A stretch of DNA of 64,000 nt from JAEUOS01 sp040382235. Its GTDB lineage: Bacteria > Pseudomonadota > Gammaproteobacteria > Burkholderiales > JAEUOS01. The stretch spans positions 1 to 64,000 of the forward strand of contig JBEIFV010000013.1 in the NCBI GenBank assembly GCA_040382235.1, read 5' to 3'. Below the pieces are notes generated by a model. It was not told the origin of the DNA, did not search any database, and saw nothing but the letters and a program-made list of their open reading frames with translations. Both the position numbers and the translations under genes were made by a program. Of the stretch, positions 1 to 7,584 are shown piece after piece. Positions within the stretch are counted from its first letter, which is position 1, and each line of letters opens with the position of its first letter.

Positions 1-277
1 GTTCGGCCGGATCCGCCGCTTCAGGCGGGTAATCGATGACGCGCAGGATCGAGCCGCCATTCTTCGGCGGCAGGATGCCGGTGTGATCGGCGACGCTGTC
101 GGGCGCATCGATCGGTGCCGGAGCGGCTTCGGTGCGCCACACGTTCACCGCGCGGTAGTTGGGGCGCTCGGCTACGGTGCGGATCGCGGTCGCGGGCGCG
201 TCCTGGACAATGCGCGAGCGACCCTGGGCATCGTCCTCGGTGACGATCCGGCGAATCGGCGGCAGGCTTGAAGTCAT
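1..277 (-). CDS. Cupin-domain protein, N-terminal part (3' end outside window)
   Basis: The frame opens at an ATG complementary to 275-277, behind a strong AAGGAG ribosome site about 6 nt upstream, and runs off the left edge after about 92 codons. The visible protein starts MTSSLPPIRRIVTEDD and continues with AERPNYRAVNVWRT and ILPPKNGGSILRVIDYPPE. This layout (a conserved head, then a Pro/Gly-rich loop before the beta barrel) resembles the roughly 180-residue cupin proteins common in Proteobacteria. The metal-binding barrel itself lies outside the window, so no active site can be checked. Family assignment is an inference from the N-terminus only. Confidence 0.6.
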   Translation of the reverse strand, partial: MTSSLPPIRRIVTEDDAQGRSRIVQDAPATAIRTVAERPNYRAVNVWRTEAAPAPIDAPDSVADHTGILPPKNGGSILRVIDYPPEAADPAE

Positions 278-320
278 CACGGGCTCCTTGGAAAGCGGGC
301 GATGATACCCTGACGATTAG

Positions 321-429
321 GGAAACACTGAACAAGTCCGCAGGTTAAGAAAGCCGCTCCTGCAGCCGGTTGAATTGAAATGAGCTTCTGTTCGATAGTC
401 CGCATTCCAGGGACTTATTCAGCGTTTTC
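321..429 (+). repeat. Dispersed ~105-bp repeat with terminal inverted repeats, copy 1 (MITE-like)
   Basis: The left end reads GGAAACACTGAACAAGTCC and the reverse complement of the right end reads GAAAACGCTGAATAAGTCC, so the element has imperfect inverted ends of about 19-24 bp. The interior is shared with 28827-28936 (about 80 percent identical by eye) and more weakly with 21419-21514. No ORF is encoded. Size, structure and lack of coding capacity fit a non-autonomous miniature inverted-repeat element; the parent transposase is not in the window. Confidence 0.65.
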
Positions 430-540
430 TTGGCGGTTTTCGTTGCTGAGCTAAGCGCCACGATCGACTGGCAGGCCTTGTATCATTGGACGCCGATTTC
501 AGATTCCAGCCCGCTTCCATCGGGCGCCGAAGGAACGCAT

Positions 541-1791
541 TTGAATCCCAAAGACCTGCATGCCGGTGCCGTCGCGGCGATCGATCAGGACTGGATCGGG
601 CAGGCGCGCGCGCTCACACCGCTGCTCGACGCCGCCGGACCGCGCATCGACGCCGACAAGTGCCTGCCGCCCGAGGTGCAAGACGCGCTGCATGGAGCCA
701 AGATGTTCCGCATGTTGCTGCCGCGCTCGCAGGGCGGGGCGGAGCTTGATCTGCCGACATTTTTCCAGGTGATCCTGGCCCTTGCCGAGGGGGACGCCAG
801 CGTGGCCTGGTCGGTGGCGCAGAGCTGCGCCTGTTCGATGTCGGCAGCCTACATGGATCCGGGCGCGGCGGCCGAGTTGTTCGCCAATCCGCGTGCGGTG
901 CTGGCCTGGGGCTTTCCGCAGGGGCCGTGTCGCGCCGTGGCCGTTGATGGCGGCTGGCGCGTGAGCGGCACCTGGGGCTTCGGCAGCGGCAGCCGGCATG
1001 CGACCTGGCTGGGCGGGCATTGCCAACTGCACCACGCTGATGGTGCGCCGGTCAAGAAAGCCGACGGCACGGCTGCCGAACGCACGGCGCTGTTTCCGCG
1101 TGCAGCCGTCGCCATTGTCGATGGCAAGTGGAACGTGATCGGCCTGCGCGGCACCGGCAGCGACACCTACGCGGTCACCGACCTGTTCGTGCCGGCAGAC
1201 CATTGCGTGGTGCCGCGCGGGGTGGGGCGCGACCTGCAGCGCCCCGAAGATGCGGTGCCTGACGCCGAAACCGAACGGCGCGAAGCCGGACCGCTGTACC
1301 GTTTCTCGCCCACGGCCATGTACCAGGCCGGCTTTTCGGCGGTGGCCCAGGGCCTGGCGCGCGCGATGCTCGATTCCTTCGTGGCCCTGGCGAACGGGAA
1401 AACACCTTCGGGCGCCGGTGTGATGCTGCGCGACAACCCGATCATCCAGAACCGGGTGGCGATTTCCGAAGCGCGGCTGGCGGCGATGCGCGCGTGGCTC
1501 AAGCAAAGCGTCGGCGAATCGTGGGATGGCTGCGTGGCAACCGGCAAGCATGCCTTCGAACATCGGGTGACCATGCGCCTGGCCGCGACCTATGCGATCC
1601 ACGAGGCGGCCAAGGTGGTCGAGGATGCCTATGCCGATGCAGGCGCCACCGCGATCTTCGACTGCAATCCGTTCGAGCGTCGCCTGCGCGACATGCATGC
1701 GGTGACCCAGCAGGTGCAGGCCAACCCGATGCATCTGCAAACGGCCGGGCAGTACTATCTCGGCCTGAAGCCGAACACACGTTTTATCTGA
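541..1791 (+). CDS. Acyl-CoA-dehydrogenase-fold flavin monooxygenase (HsaA / HpaB-C2-like)
   Basis: The protein has about 416 residues and the three-part acyl-CoA dehydrogenase fold: an N-terminal helical domain ending in FRMLLPRSQGGAELD, a middle beta domain (VSGTWGFGSGSRHATWLGG, VIGLRGTGSDTYAVTDLFVP) and a C-terminal four-helix bundle. The W-x-F-x-SG-x3-A-W-like block and GLRGTGS motif are typical of two-component flavin-dependent monooxygenases that hydroxylate aromatic or steroid substrates with reduced flavin from a partner reductase. A true dehydrogenase normally has a catalytic Glu, which I cannot place. The frame is open from 430, but I prefer TTG at 541, preceded by AAGGA; the upstream part lies next to repeat copy 1. 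The likely partner is the downstream CMD-family gene (gap 69 bp). The substrate is not predictable. Confidence 0.75.
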   Translation: MNPKDLHAGAVAAIDQDWIGQARALTPLLDAAGPRIDADKCLPPEVQDALHGAKMFRMLLPRSQGGAELDLPTFFQVILALAEGDASVAWSVAQSCACSMSAAYMDPGAAAELFANPRAVLAWGFPQGPCRAVAVDGGWRVSGTWGFGSGSRHATWLGGHCQLHHADGAPVKKADGTAAERTALFPRAAVAIVDGKWNVIGLRGTGSDTYAVTDLFVPADHCVVPRGVGRDLQRPEDAVPDAETERREAGPLYRFSPTAMYQAGFSAVAQGLARAMLDSFVALANGKTPSGAGVMLRDNPIIQNRVAISEARLAAMRAWLKQSVGESWDGCVATGKHAFEHRVTMRLAATYAIHEAAKVVEDAYADAGATAIFDCNPFERRLRDMHAVTQQVQANPMHLQTAGQYYLGLKPNTRFI

Positions 1792-1860
1792 CCCCCAGCG
1801 CGTACCTGTGGGAGGACTGCCAGGTCCTCAATCAACCATTCCGCAAAGGAGTAGCCCCAT

Positions 1861-2472
1861 ATGACCAAGAAAATCTCCGCCAAGGCCGTCAAACGCTTTC
1901 CCATCATGGAACCGGCGCTGATGAACAAGGCGCAGGCGAAATTGATGAAGGCATTGCTGGCCGGGCCGCGCGCCGGCGGTGATGCCGGTCCCGAAGCGAT
2001 GAGCCGGTTACTCAGCGGCGGCCCGTTCAACGCCTGGCTGCGCAGCCCCGATCTGGGCGACCGCTTGCAGAAGGTCGGCGAGTACATCCGCTTCAATTCC
2101 TCGCTGGAGCCGCGCCTGAACGAATTGGCGATCCTCGTCACCGCGCGTTACTGGACCTCGCAATACGAATGGTTCGCGCATTTGAAATTCGCGCTGGCGG
2201 CGGGGCTCGATGCGCGCATCGCCGCCGCGCTTGCCCGCAACCAGCGCCCGGGCGGCATGCAGGAGGACGAGGCGGCGGTGTACGACTTCTGCACCCAGCT
2301 GCATCGCAAGAAGAAGGTGGGCGATGCGGCATACGGGCGCGCGGTTGCCCTGTTCGGCGAGCAGGGGGTGATGGACCTGATCGGCGCGTGTGGTTATTAC
2401 ACGGCTGTTTCGATGACGCTCAACGTGGCCCGAGTGAAAGTGCCCGCGGGCAACAAGAAGCCGCTCAAGTAG
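1861..2472 (+). CDS. Carboxymuconolactone decarboxylase (CMD)-family protein
   Basis: A 203-residue protein with an ATG start and AAAGGAG ribosome site 8 nt upstream. Residues 60-130 contain the CMD/AhpD-like helical block (ELAILVTARYWTSQYEW FAHLKFA, then GLDARIAAAL). In this block the AhpD-type CxxC pair is replaced, as in the larger non-redox CMD family members of catabolic gene clusters. These proteins often accompany flavin monooxygenases or dehydrogenases and are suspected to act on lactones or peroxides, but most have no proven reaction. It directly follows the flavin monooxygenase gene on the same strand, so the two are probably one transcription unit. The stop codon is TAG. Confidence 0.75.
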   Translation: MTKKISAKAVKRFPIMEPALMNKAQAKLMKALLAGPRAGGDAGPEAMSRLLSGGPFNAWLRSPDLGDRLQKVGEYIRFNSSLEPRLNELAILVTARYWTSQYEWFAHLKFALAAGLDARIAAALARNQRPGGMQEDEAAVYDFCTQLHRKKKVGDAAYGRAVALFGEQGVMDLIGACGYYTAVSMTLNVARVKVPAGNKKPLK

Positions 2473-2537
2473 CGGCGCTCCGGTCTGCCGCCGGCGCAGC
2501 TTCGCACTGGCGGCTGGTGCGAGGAACGCGCTGCGCC

Positions 2538-3515
2538 TCAGCCCGGCAGGTGCGTGGTTTCCTGCGAAAAATCCTCCGAAACGAACTTGAGCGTCACCGT
2601 GCCGGAAAGGCATACTTCCGCGCCCGGCCGCAGCGGCACCATCTCGCCCGGCACCAGGGTGCGCCCGTTGAGTGCGGTGCTGCCGCCCGCGCTGATCGAG
2701 CGCAGCAGGTAGCCGTCGGCCTTGCGATGCAGTTCGAAATGCCAGCGACTGACGCGAATCAGCAATTCAGGGTCTTCCAGGGTGATGACGATGTCGTTGG
2801 CGGCGACGCCGTTGTCTTCGCGCAGGCGGCCGAAGCGGATCACGTCGCGCGCCGGCAGGCGCTGCACGCTGCCGTCCTCGAACCCGACCAGGGTTGGAAA
2901 GCGCGCGGGATCGAGCCACTCCAGGCTGAACAGGTCCTGCGGTGCCGCAACGCCCTTGAGAGCGACGCCGCGCACCGGCTGGCAGCGCCGGCGCAGCGCT
3001 GCGTCGCCCAGCTCGGCGTGCGCCGCCGGCGTCAGGCGAAGTTCTTCTCGGTCGGCGGAACTGGCCACGCGGTTGCAGAAATTCACCACTTCGCCCGATA
3101 CCAGCGTACCGTCGCTGAGCACCGGGCCGGCGTGCACGCCGATGCGCACGTTGAGCCGATGCGCGGCATTGCGGGCATCGTTGTCGCGCAGGATCGCGCG
3201 CTTGAGCGCCACCATCGCGCGCACCGCCGCGGTGACCTGATCGAAGCACATGAACACGCCGTCGCCGGCGGTGTCGACCACGCGTCCGCCTTCAGCCGCA
3301 ATGGCGGCGGCAACCAGGTCGTAGTGGCGCTGCTGCAGCTTGCGACCGGCTTCGTCGCCGAAAGAGGAGAAGTAGGCGGTGGAATCGGCGATGTCGGAAA
3401 ATGCCAGCGCCATGTGCTTTTCGAAGCGCCGCACGATGGCGCGCGACAGCGCATCCTGGAGCCGCATCAGCTCTGTCATCGAAAGCTGCTCCGCGAGTTC
3501 TTCGAAGCCCTTCAA
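2538..3515 (-). CDS. Class III nucleotidyl cyclase fused to an FHA domain
   Basis: 325 residues starting at a TTG (3513-3515) with a good GGGAG ribosome site 9 nt upstream. Residues 35-195 form a class III cyclase domain. The metal-binding aspartates are in FSDIADS (D41) and TAGDGVF (D85), followed by RIGVHAGPV and the NFCNR motif (N145, R149) that positions ribose and the transition state. Residues 215-310 look like an FHA phosphothreonine-binding domain (IRFGR, then SRWHFEL, then GGSTALNGR). The cell could use it to make cAMP or cGMP in response to phosphoprotein binding; which nucleotide cannot be read from sequence. No membrane segments or signal peptide are seen, so it should be cytosolic. 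It stands alone, convergent with the CMD gene. Confidence 0.88.
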   Translation of the reverse strand: MKGFEELAEQLSMTELMRLQDALSRAIVRRFEKHMALAFSDIADSTAYFSSFGDEAGRKLQQRHYDLVAAAIAAEGGRVVDTAGDGVFMCFDQVTAAVRAMVALKRAILRDNDARNAAHRLNVRIGVHAGPVLSDGTLVSGEVVNFCNRVASSADREELRLTPAAHAELGDAALRRRCQPVRGVALKGVAAPQDLFSLEWLDPARFPTLVGFEDGSVQRLPARDVIRFGRLREDNGVAANDIVITLEDPELLIRVSRWHFELHRKADGYLLRSISAGGSTALNGRTLVPGEMVPLRPGAEVCLSGTVTLKFVSEDFSQETTHLPG

Positions 3516-3706
3516 TTGTGAACTCCCTGCATGCCTTGCGTTGCTGCGGTCGGCCGGCGCCCGCCGCCCACCCTTGCGGAAGTATTGGTCAGGCGCCGAC
3601 TAGCACTGGCCGGCAACACAGAGGGGTGCCCCCGGGCCGGCCGGCCGCGGCCGGCGCCAGCACGGCGCTTGTTGGTTTGCGCCCCGGCAATCGCCGCTGC
3701 ATGCTT

Positions 3707-4585
3707 TCAGTAACGCTCCAGCTGGCCGTCGGTCGAGAGCGCATAGGGCACGTGTTGCGGCATCACCAGCACGCCGTGCGCATCGGGAATGGCCTCGATG
3801 CGGATCAGCGGCGCCGCGCCGTTGACGCCGCCGAACATGGTGGCGAAGGCCGCGTCGGCGGCGTCGCGGCCGGTGCCGAAGCTCACCAGGCCCATCGGAA
3901 TGGCCACTCCGGACGGATCGAAGATGTACCAGCGATCACCCAGGTAGACCTCTACATAGGCGTGGAAGTCGGTCGGCCCGACGCCGGGATTGGCGCCGTA
4001 GTCGATGCCGCTGGCAAAGCGCGCCGGAATGTTGAGCGCGCGGCACAGGGCGATCATCAGGTGTGCGAAGTCGCGGCACACGCCGGTCTGCTCCACCAGG
4101 GTGTCGACCGCCGTGGTGTTGCCGGTCGAGGTGTTGGCGCGGTAGGTCACGTGATTGGCGACCCAGGCGCGAATCGCCTGCACACGGCTGTAGCCCTGCC
4201 ACAAATGGCCGAATTCGCGCACCGCCAGGCGATGCAGGCGGTCTGACTGGCAATAGCGGCTCGGATATACATAGGGCAGCACCTACCCCGGCAGGTTCGC
4301 CACCGCCACCTCGCCCAATTGATCCGGCGGTGCCGTGTAGTGATGCAGGTCGACGGTGGCGGCATAGTGCACCGATAGCGGGCCGCCAAACGCCTTGAGC
4401 CGCAGGTAGCGGGTGTGGGTCACAGGGTCGGTGTAGAGGTTCCTTTGCAGCGGCTGGCTGATGTGCAGAACTTCGCTCACCACCATCTGGTGCGGGGTTT
4501 GCGCGGCGTGGATGCTGAATATGAAGTCGCAGCCGGGCGGGGCGATGTCGTAGTTCAGTTCGATGGAGAATTGCAGCCTGACCAA
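3707..4585 (-). pseudogene. Transglutaminase-like cysteine peptidase-fold gene interrupted by an in-frame TAG
   Basis: Two adjacent minus-strand frames are in the same phase and separated only by a TAG at 4283-4285. The upstream part (VRLQFSIELNYDI, then YLRLKAFGGPLSVHYAATVDL) is the N-terminal beta domain of bacterial transglutaminase-family proteins. The downstream part has PSRYCQSD, GVCRDFAHL (catalytic Cys), TDFHAYVEVY (His) and WYIFDPSG (Asp). The interrupted spot reads NLPG-stop-VLPYVYPSRYC, where homologues usually have Glu or another polar residue, so one G-to-T or C-to-T change explains it. Both halves are otherwise well preserved, which suggests a recent mutation or a sequencing error. 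The frame extends up to 4666; the TTG at 4583-4585 is my preferred start. Confidence 0.82.
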
Positions 4586-4831
4586 GAGCGTCTTTCTGTG
4601 CGCCGGCGGCGCTTGCGGGGGTGCATGTGTTCCATTTGCGGCAGCGACCTGCGATTGTGAGGCCAAACGTGTTTGCGGCGGTATGGCTTGGCACCGCCGG
4701 GCACACCCTTCGCGTGTGGCCCGGCGCGATCATTCCTTGAATCGGCAACCAGCGGCGCGCGCGGGATGCGCTGCGCTATGATGGATTTTTGTCGCGAGAT
4801 GGTTGCGCGACCAATTTCGAAGCCGAACCTG

Positions 4832-5059
4832 ATGAAAATCGTCATTCATTACTGCGGCGGCTGAGGCTACAAGCCGCATGCTCTCCGTGTGAGAGACATT
4901 CTTGTTGAACTGGGCGGGGCCGGCGTCGAGTTGCGCCTGGGGCGCTCGGGGCAGTTCGATATCGAGGTCGACGGCGCGGTGCGCTATTCGCGCGCGCAGA
5001 CGCGCGGGTTTCCGACCGAGGCCGAGGTAGCGGGCCTGGTTCCCGAAGTGCCGGGTTGA
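4832..5059 (+). CDS. SelW-like (Rdx family) selenoprotein with in-frame UGA as selenocysteine
   Basis: From the ATG at 4832 the frame reads MKIVIHYCGG, then TGA at 4862-4864, then GYKPHALRVRDILVELGG and on to a normal TGA at 5057-5059, 75 codons in all. Read with selenocysteine, the active site is Y-C-G-G-U-G-Y, the CxxU redox motif of selenoprotein W, whose animal form has Y-C-G-A-U-G-Y. The rest matches the small thioredoxin-like Rdx fold: a helix after the motif, then RSGQFDIEVDGAVRYS, then a C-terminal helix (FPTEAEVAGLV). A hairpin with bacterial SECIS geometry directly follows the UGA (separate entry). SelW-like proteins are known in Proteobacteria, both as Sec and Cys forms; the likely role is a glutathione-linked thiol oxidoreductase. 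A conventional gene finder would stop at residue 10 and miss it. SelA, SelB, SelC and SelD are not in this window, so selenium decoding is inferred. Confidence 0.8.
4878..4899 (+). promoter_or_regulatory. Candidate bacterial SECIS hairpin of the SelW-like gene
   Basis: Immediately downstream of the UGA at 4862-4864, bases 4881-4885 (CTCTC) pair perfectly with 4891-4895 (GAGAG), and ATG 4878-4880 pairs with CAT 4897-4899 across a single bulged A4896. The five-base apical loop is CGTGT. Its G4887 is exactly 23 nt and U4888 24 nt after the UGA, the same spacing as the SelB-contacting G23-U24 in Escherichia coli fdhF. The hairpin lies inside the coding region, as bacterial SECIS elements do. Only base pairing by eye was tested. 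Confidence 0.65.
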
Positions 5060-5076
5060 ATCGCCGCTGGACGGCA

Positions 5077-5341
5077 AGGCGGTTGCATGCGCTGGAGATC
5101 ATCTGGGGCAACAGCAAACTTGCCACCGGTGACTGGAAATACCTCAAGACCTTCTGGGGCGCGCAGGACCTCCCGCATTACACCGCGCGCGGCGGGCAGG
5201 CCAACGTCGGCCGCTGGCACGACGAGCGCGTCGACCTGCGCGCGCATAGTCGAGGTGGCGCTGTTTTGCGATACCGATCAGACCGGGGCGTCAAGCGTCG
5301 TTTACTTCTCGAACATCGTGGTGGAGACGTCCGCGAAGTAG
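5077..5341 (+). pseudogene. Frameshifted remnant resembling the C-terminus of a DUF3047 protein
   Basis: Frame one (from about 5077) gives protein-like sequence HALEIIWGNSKLATGDWKY, then TFWGAQDLPHYTARGGQAN and WHDERVDL. After about 5245 a different frame continues with RIVEVALFCDTDQTGASS and VVYFSNIVVETSAK, ending in TAG at 5339-5341. The order (a WGN block, a WHDERVDL block, then a V-A-L-x-x-DTD-x-TG block and a final DI/NIVV strand) resembles the C-terminal half of DUF3047 proteins. The N-terminal half and the stretch joining the two blocks are missing. It starts right after the SelW-like stop codon. The family assignment is tentative, but a decayed coding sequence is fairly clear. Confidence 0.4.
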
Positions 5342-5421
5342 CGCGGCCAATCGGCGGGAGGCTCGCGCCAACGCCGCAGCGGATGTACATTGCAACCCTC
5401 ATCGACTTCGCGGAGCAGACA

Positions 5422-6315
5422 ATGGACAAGAACATCGGATTCATCGGTTTGGGCAAGATGGGCGTGCCGATGGCGTCGCGCCTGATCGACGCCGGGTATG
5501 AACTCACTGTCTACGACGTGCGCCGCGAAAGCGTCGATCTGCTGGTGGCCAGGGGCGCGCATGCGGCGGCGTCGCCGGCGGCGGTGGGCCATGCTGCCGC
5601 GACGGTGCTCCTGAGCCTGCCTGACCCGGCGACCGTGCGCGCGGTGGCGCTCGGCGCCGATGGCGTGGCGTCCGGGAGCAAAGTCAAAACCGTGCTCGAT
5701 CTGTCGACCACCGGCGCCACCGCTGCGCGCGAGATCGCGGCGGCGCTGGCGGCCAGGGGCATCGCCGGAGTGGACTCACCGGTCAGCGGCGGCGTGGCCG
5801 GTGCGGTCAAGGGCACGCTGGCTGTGATGGTGGCGTGCCCGCGCACGCTCTTTGCCGAACTCGAACCGATGCTCTCGCGCATCGGGCGCGTGTTCTTCAT
5901 CGGCGAGCGCGCCGGCATGGGCCAGACCATGAAGCTTGCCAACAATCTGCTTTCGGCCACTGCGATGGCGGCGACCTCCGAGGCGGTGGTGTTCGGCGTC
6001 AAGGCCGGGCTCGATCCCTCGATCATGATCGAGGTGATCAACGCCGGCAGCGGGCGCAACACCGCCTCGCAGGACAAGTTCCCCAAGTCGATCTTGCCGC
6101 GCAGCTTCGACTTCGGCTTCACCAACGGCATGATGTACAAGGATGTGCGGCTGTGCCTTGAAGAGGCGAACGCGAGCGCGGTGCCGATGCCGGTGGCCGG
6201 CGCCGTGCGCGACCTGTGGCGGCGCGTGTTCGAGGAGATTGGCGGTGAGCACGACTTCACCACCATCGCGCAGTTGGTGGAGCGCGCGGCCGGTGTGGAG
6301 ATCGGCAAGACTTGA
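5422..6315 (+). CDS. 3-hydroxyisobutyrate dehydrogenase-family NAD(P)-dependent oxidoreductase
   Basis: 297 residues from the ATG at 5422, chosen because GGAG lies 7 nt upstream and the nucleotide-binding loop GFIGLGKMGVPMA then falls at residues 6-18, as usual. Other family marks are the substrate-binding DSPVSGG (118-124), the catalytic lysine K171 in GQTMKLANN, and a long C-terminal helical domain with KD-x-RL-like DVRLCLEEA. The enzyme should oxidise a beta-hydroxy acid or reduce the corresponding semialdehyde with NAD(P); the exact substrate (hydroxyisobutyrate, tartronate semialdehyde, or other) cannot be assigned. The frame is open further upstream across the DUF3047-like debris, but no support exists for that extension. 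It appears monocistronic. Confidence 0.85.
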   Translation: MDKNIGFIGLGKMGVPMASRLIDAGYELTVYDVRRESVDLLVARGAHAAASPAAVGHAAATVLLSLPDPATVRAVALGADGVASGSKVKTVLDLSTTGATAAREIAAALAARGIAGVDSPVSGGVAGAVKGTLAVMVACPRTLFAELEPMLSRIGRVFFIGERAGMGQTMKLANNLLSATAMAATSEAVVFGVKAGLDPSIMIEVINAGSGRNTASQDKFPKSILPRSFDFGFTNGMMYKDVRLCLEEANASAVPMPVAGAVRDLWRRVFEEIGGEHDFTTIAQLVERAAGVEIGKT

Positions 6316-6609
6316 CGAAGTGTGACGTAGCGTGGAAACACGGCTTCTGCGGCTTGGTGCGATGCAGGATCAGGAATCCGGGGTTTTGATCCCCAGAGTT
6401 ATCCCCAGAATCTGTGGATAGCACGCTTGCCGGATGCGTGCCAACGCATGGTGCTGGCCGCTATCGATGGGTTGATCAAGAAATGGGCGGGAGCTCATCC
6501 GAAGTGCGTCCTGGCGTGTCGGTTGGCCGGTCTTGAACGCCAACAGCATGCAGTGCAGTACGCCAGGCGTGGCGCATGCCGGCCCCCGGTAGCGGCTATC
6601 CGGGCGCAG

Positions 6610-7584
6610 TCATTCAGACCGGATGCCCTGCTCCTTGATGATCTTGCCCCAGCGCGCGTCGTCGCTTGCGATCAGCGTGTTCAATTCCTCGGCCGTGCCG
6701 CCAAGCATCTCATTGCCGCCGCGCACCACTTCCTGCTGGATCAGGGCAGGGTCCTTCAGCGCTTCGCGCAGCGCCGCATTGAGCTTGGCCACGATGCCGG
6801 GCGGCACGCCGGCCGGGCCGAACAATCCCACCCAGCCCTGCGAATCGAAGCCCGGCACGCCCTGCTCGGCCAAGGTCGGCACACCCGGCAAGGCCGGCGA
6901 ACGCTTGAGTGAGGTGACACCGATCGGCGTGACCCGCTTGTCGCGGACGAACACCGCGCCGCTCGATACCCCGGAGAACATCAGCGCAACCCGCCCGGCG
7001 ATCACGTCCGGCGCCGCCAGCGCGGCGCCGCGGTACGGCACGTGCAGGATGTCGAGCTTCAGGATGCTCTTCAAGTACTCGCCTGTCAGGTTGTGCATGC
7101 TGGCCGGTCCCACGCTGGCGTAGCTCAACGAACCTGGCTTGCCTTGTGCCACCCGGATCAGGTCCTGCAGACTGGCGATGCCGCTGGCGTTGGAGGCCAC
7201 CAGGATCAGCGGCAGTTTGGCTACGCTGGCGATCGGCGTGAACGATTTGTAGGGGTCAAAGTTCATCGCCTTCAAATGCGGCGACACCGTCAGCGGGCCG
7301 GAATCGACGAGGCCTATGCTGTAGCCATCCGCCTCGGACTTGGCCAGCATTTCGGCGGCCAGCGACTGCCCGGCGCCCGGGCGGTTCTCCACGATCAGTT
7401 GCTGCCCCAGCGCCTTGCCCATCGCCGGCACCAGGGCGCGCGCCAGTGCGTCGACGGCCCCTCCTGGCGGAAAGCCGATGATCAGGCGAATCGAGCGTGC
7501 CGGCCAGGTGTCTTGCGCAATGGACGCTTGCGCCAGCATTGACACGAGCAGTGCTGTCAGGATTGCGCGAATTGGGCTTTTCAT
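6610..7584 (-). CDS. Bug/TctC-family periplasmic solute receptor
   Basis: 324 residues with a signal peptide (MKSPIRAILTALLVSML, cleavage after ASIA). The mature protein opens with WPARSIRLIIGFPPGGAVD, followed by VENRPGAGQSLAAEML, ADGYSIGLVDSG and GVPTLAEQGVPGFD. These are the standard blocks of tripartite tricarboxylate transporter receptors. Bug receptors bind carboxylated or amphoteric small molecules in the periplasm and deliver them to TctA/TctB membrane proteins. As usual in Burkholderiales this one is an orphan: no tctAB is nearby. Start ATG at 7582-7584, with a second in-frame extension rejected because the signal peptide starts here. The ligand is unknown. Confidence 0.9.
   Translation of the reverse strand: MKSPIRAILTALLVSMLAQASIAQDTWPARSIRLIIGFPPGGAVDALARALVPAMGKALGQQLIVENRPGAGQSLAAEMLAKSEADGYSIGLVDSGPLTVSPHLKAMNFDPYKSFTPIASVAKLPLILVASNASGIASLQDLIRVAQGKPGSLSYASVGPASMHNLTGEYLKSILKLDILHVPYRGAALAAPDVIAGRVALMFSGVSSGAVFVRDKRVTPIGVTSLKRSPALPGVPTLAEQGVPGFDSQGWVGLFGPAGVPPGIVAKLNAALREALKDPALIQQEVVRGGNEMLGGTAEELNTLIASDDARWGKIIKEQGIRSE

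Noticed and set aside
6395..6422. DnaA-box-like pair TTATCCCCA and TGTGGATAG, possible origin or DnaA-regulated site
   Set aside because: Each differs from TTATCCACA by one base, only two boxes are present, and no replication gene is nearby.
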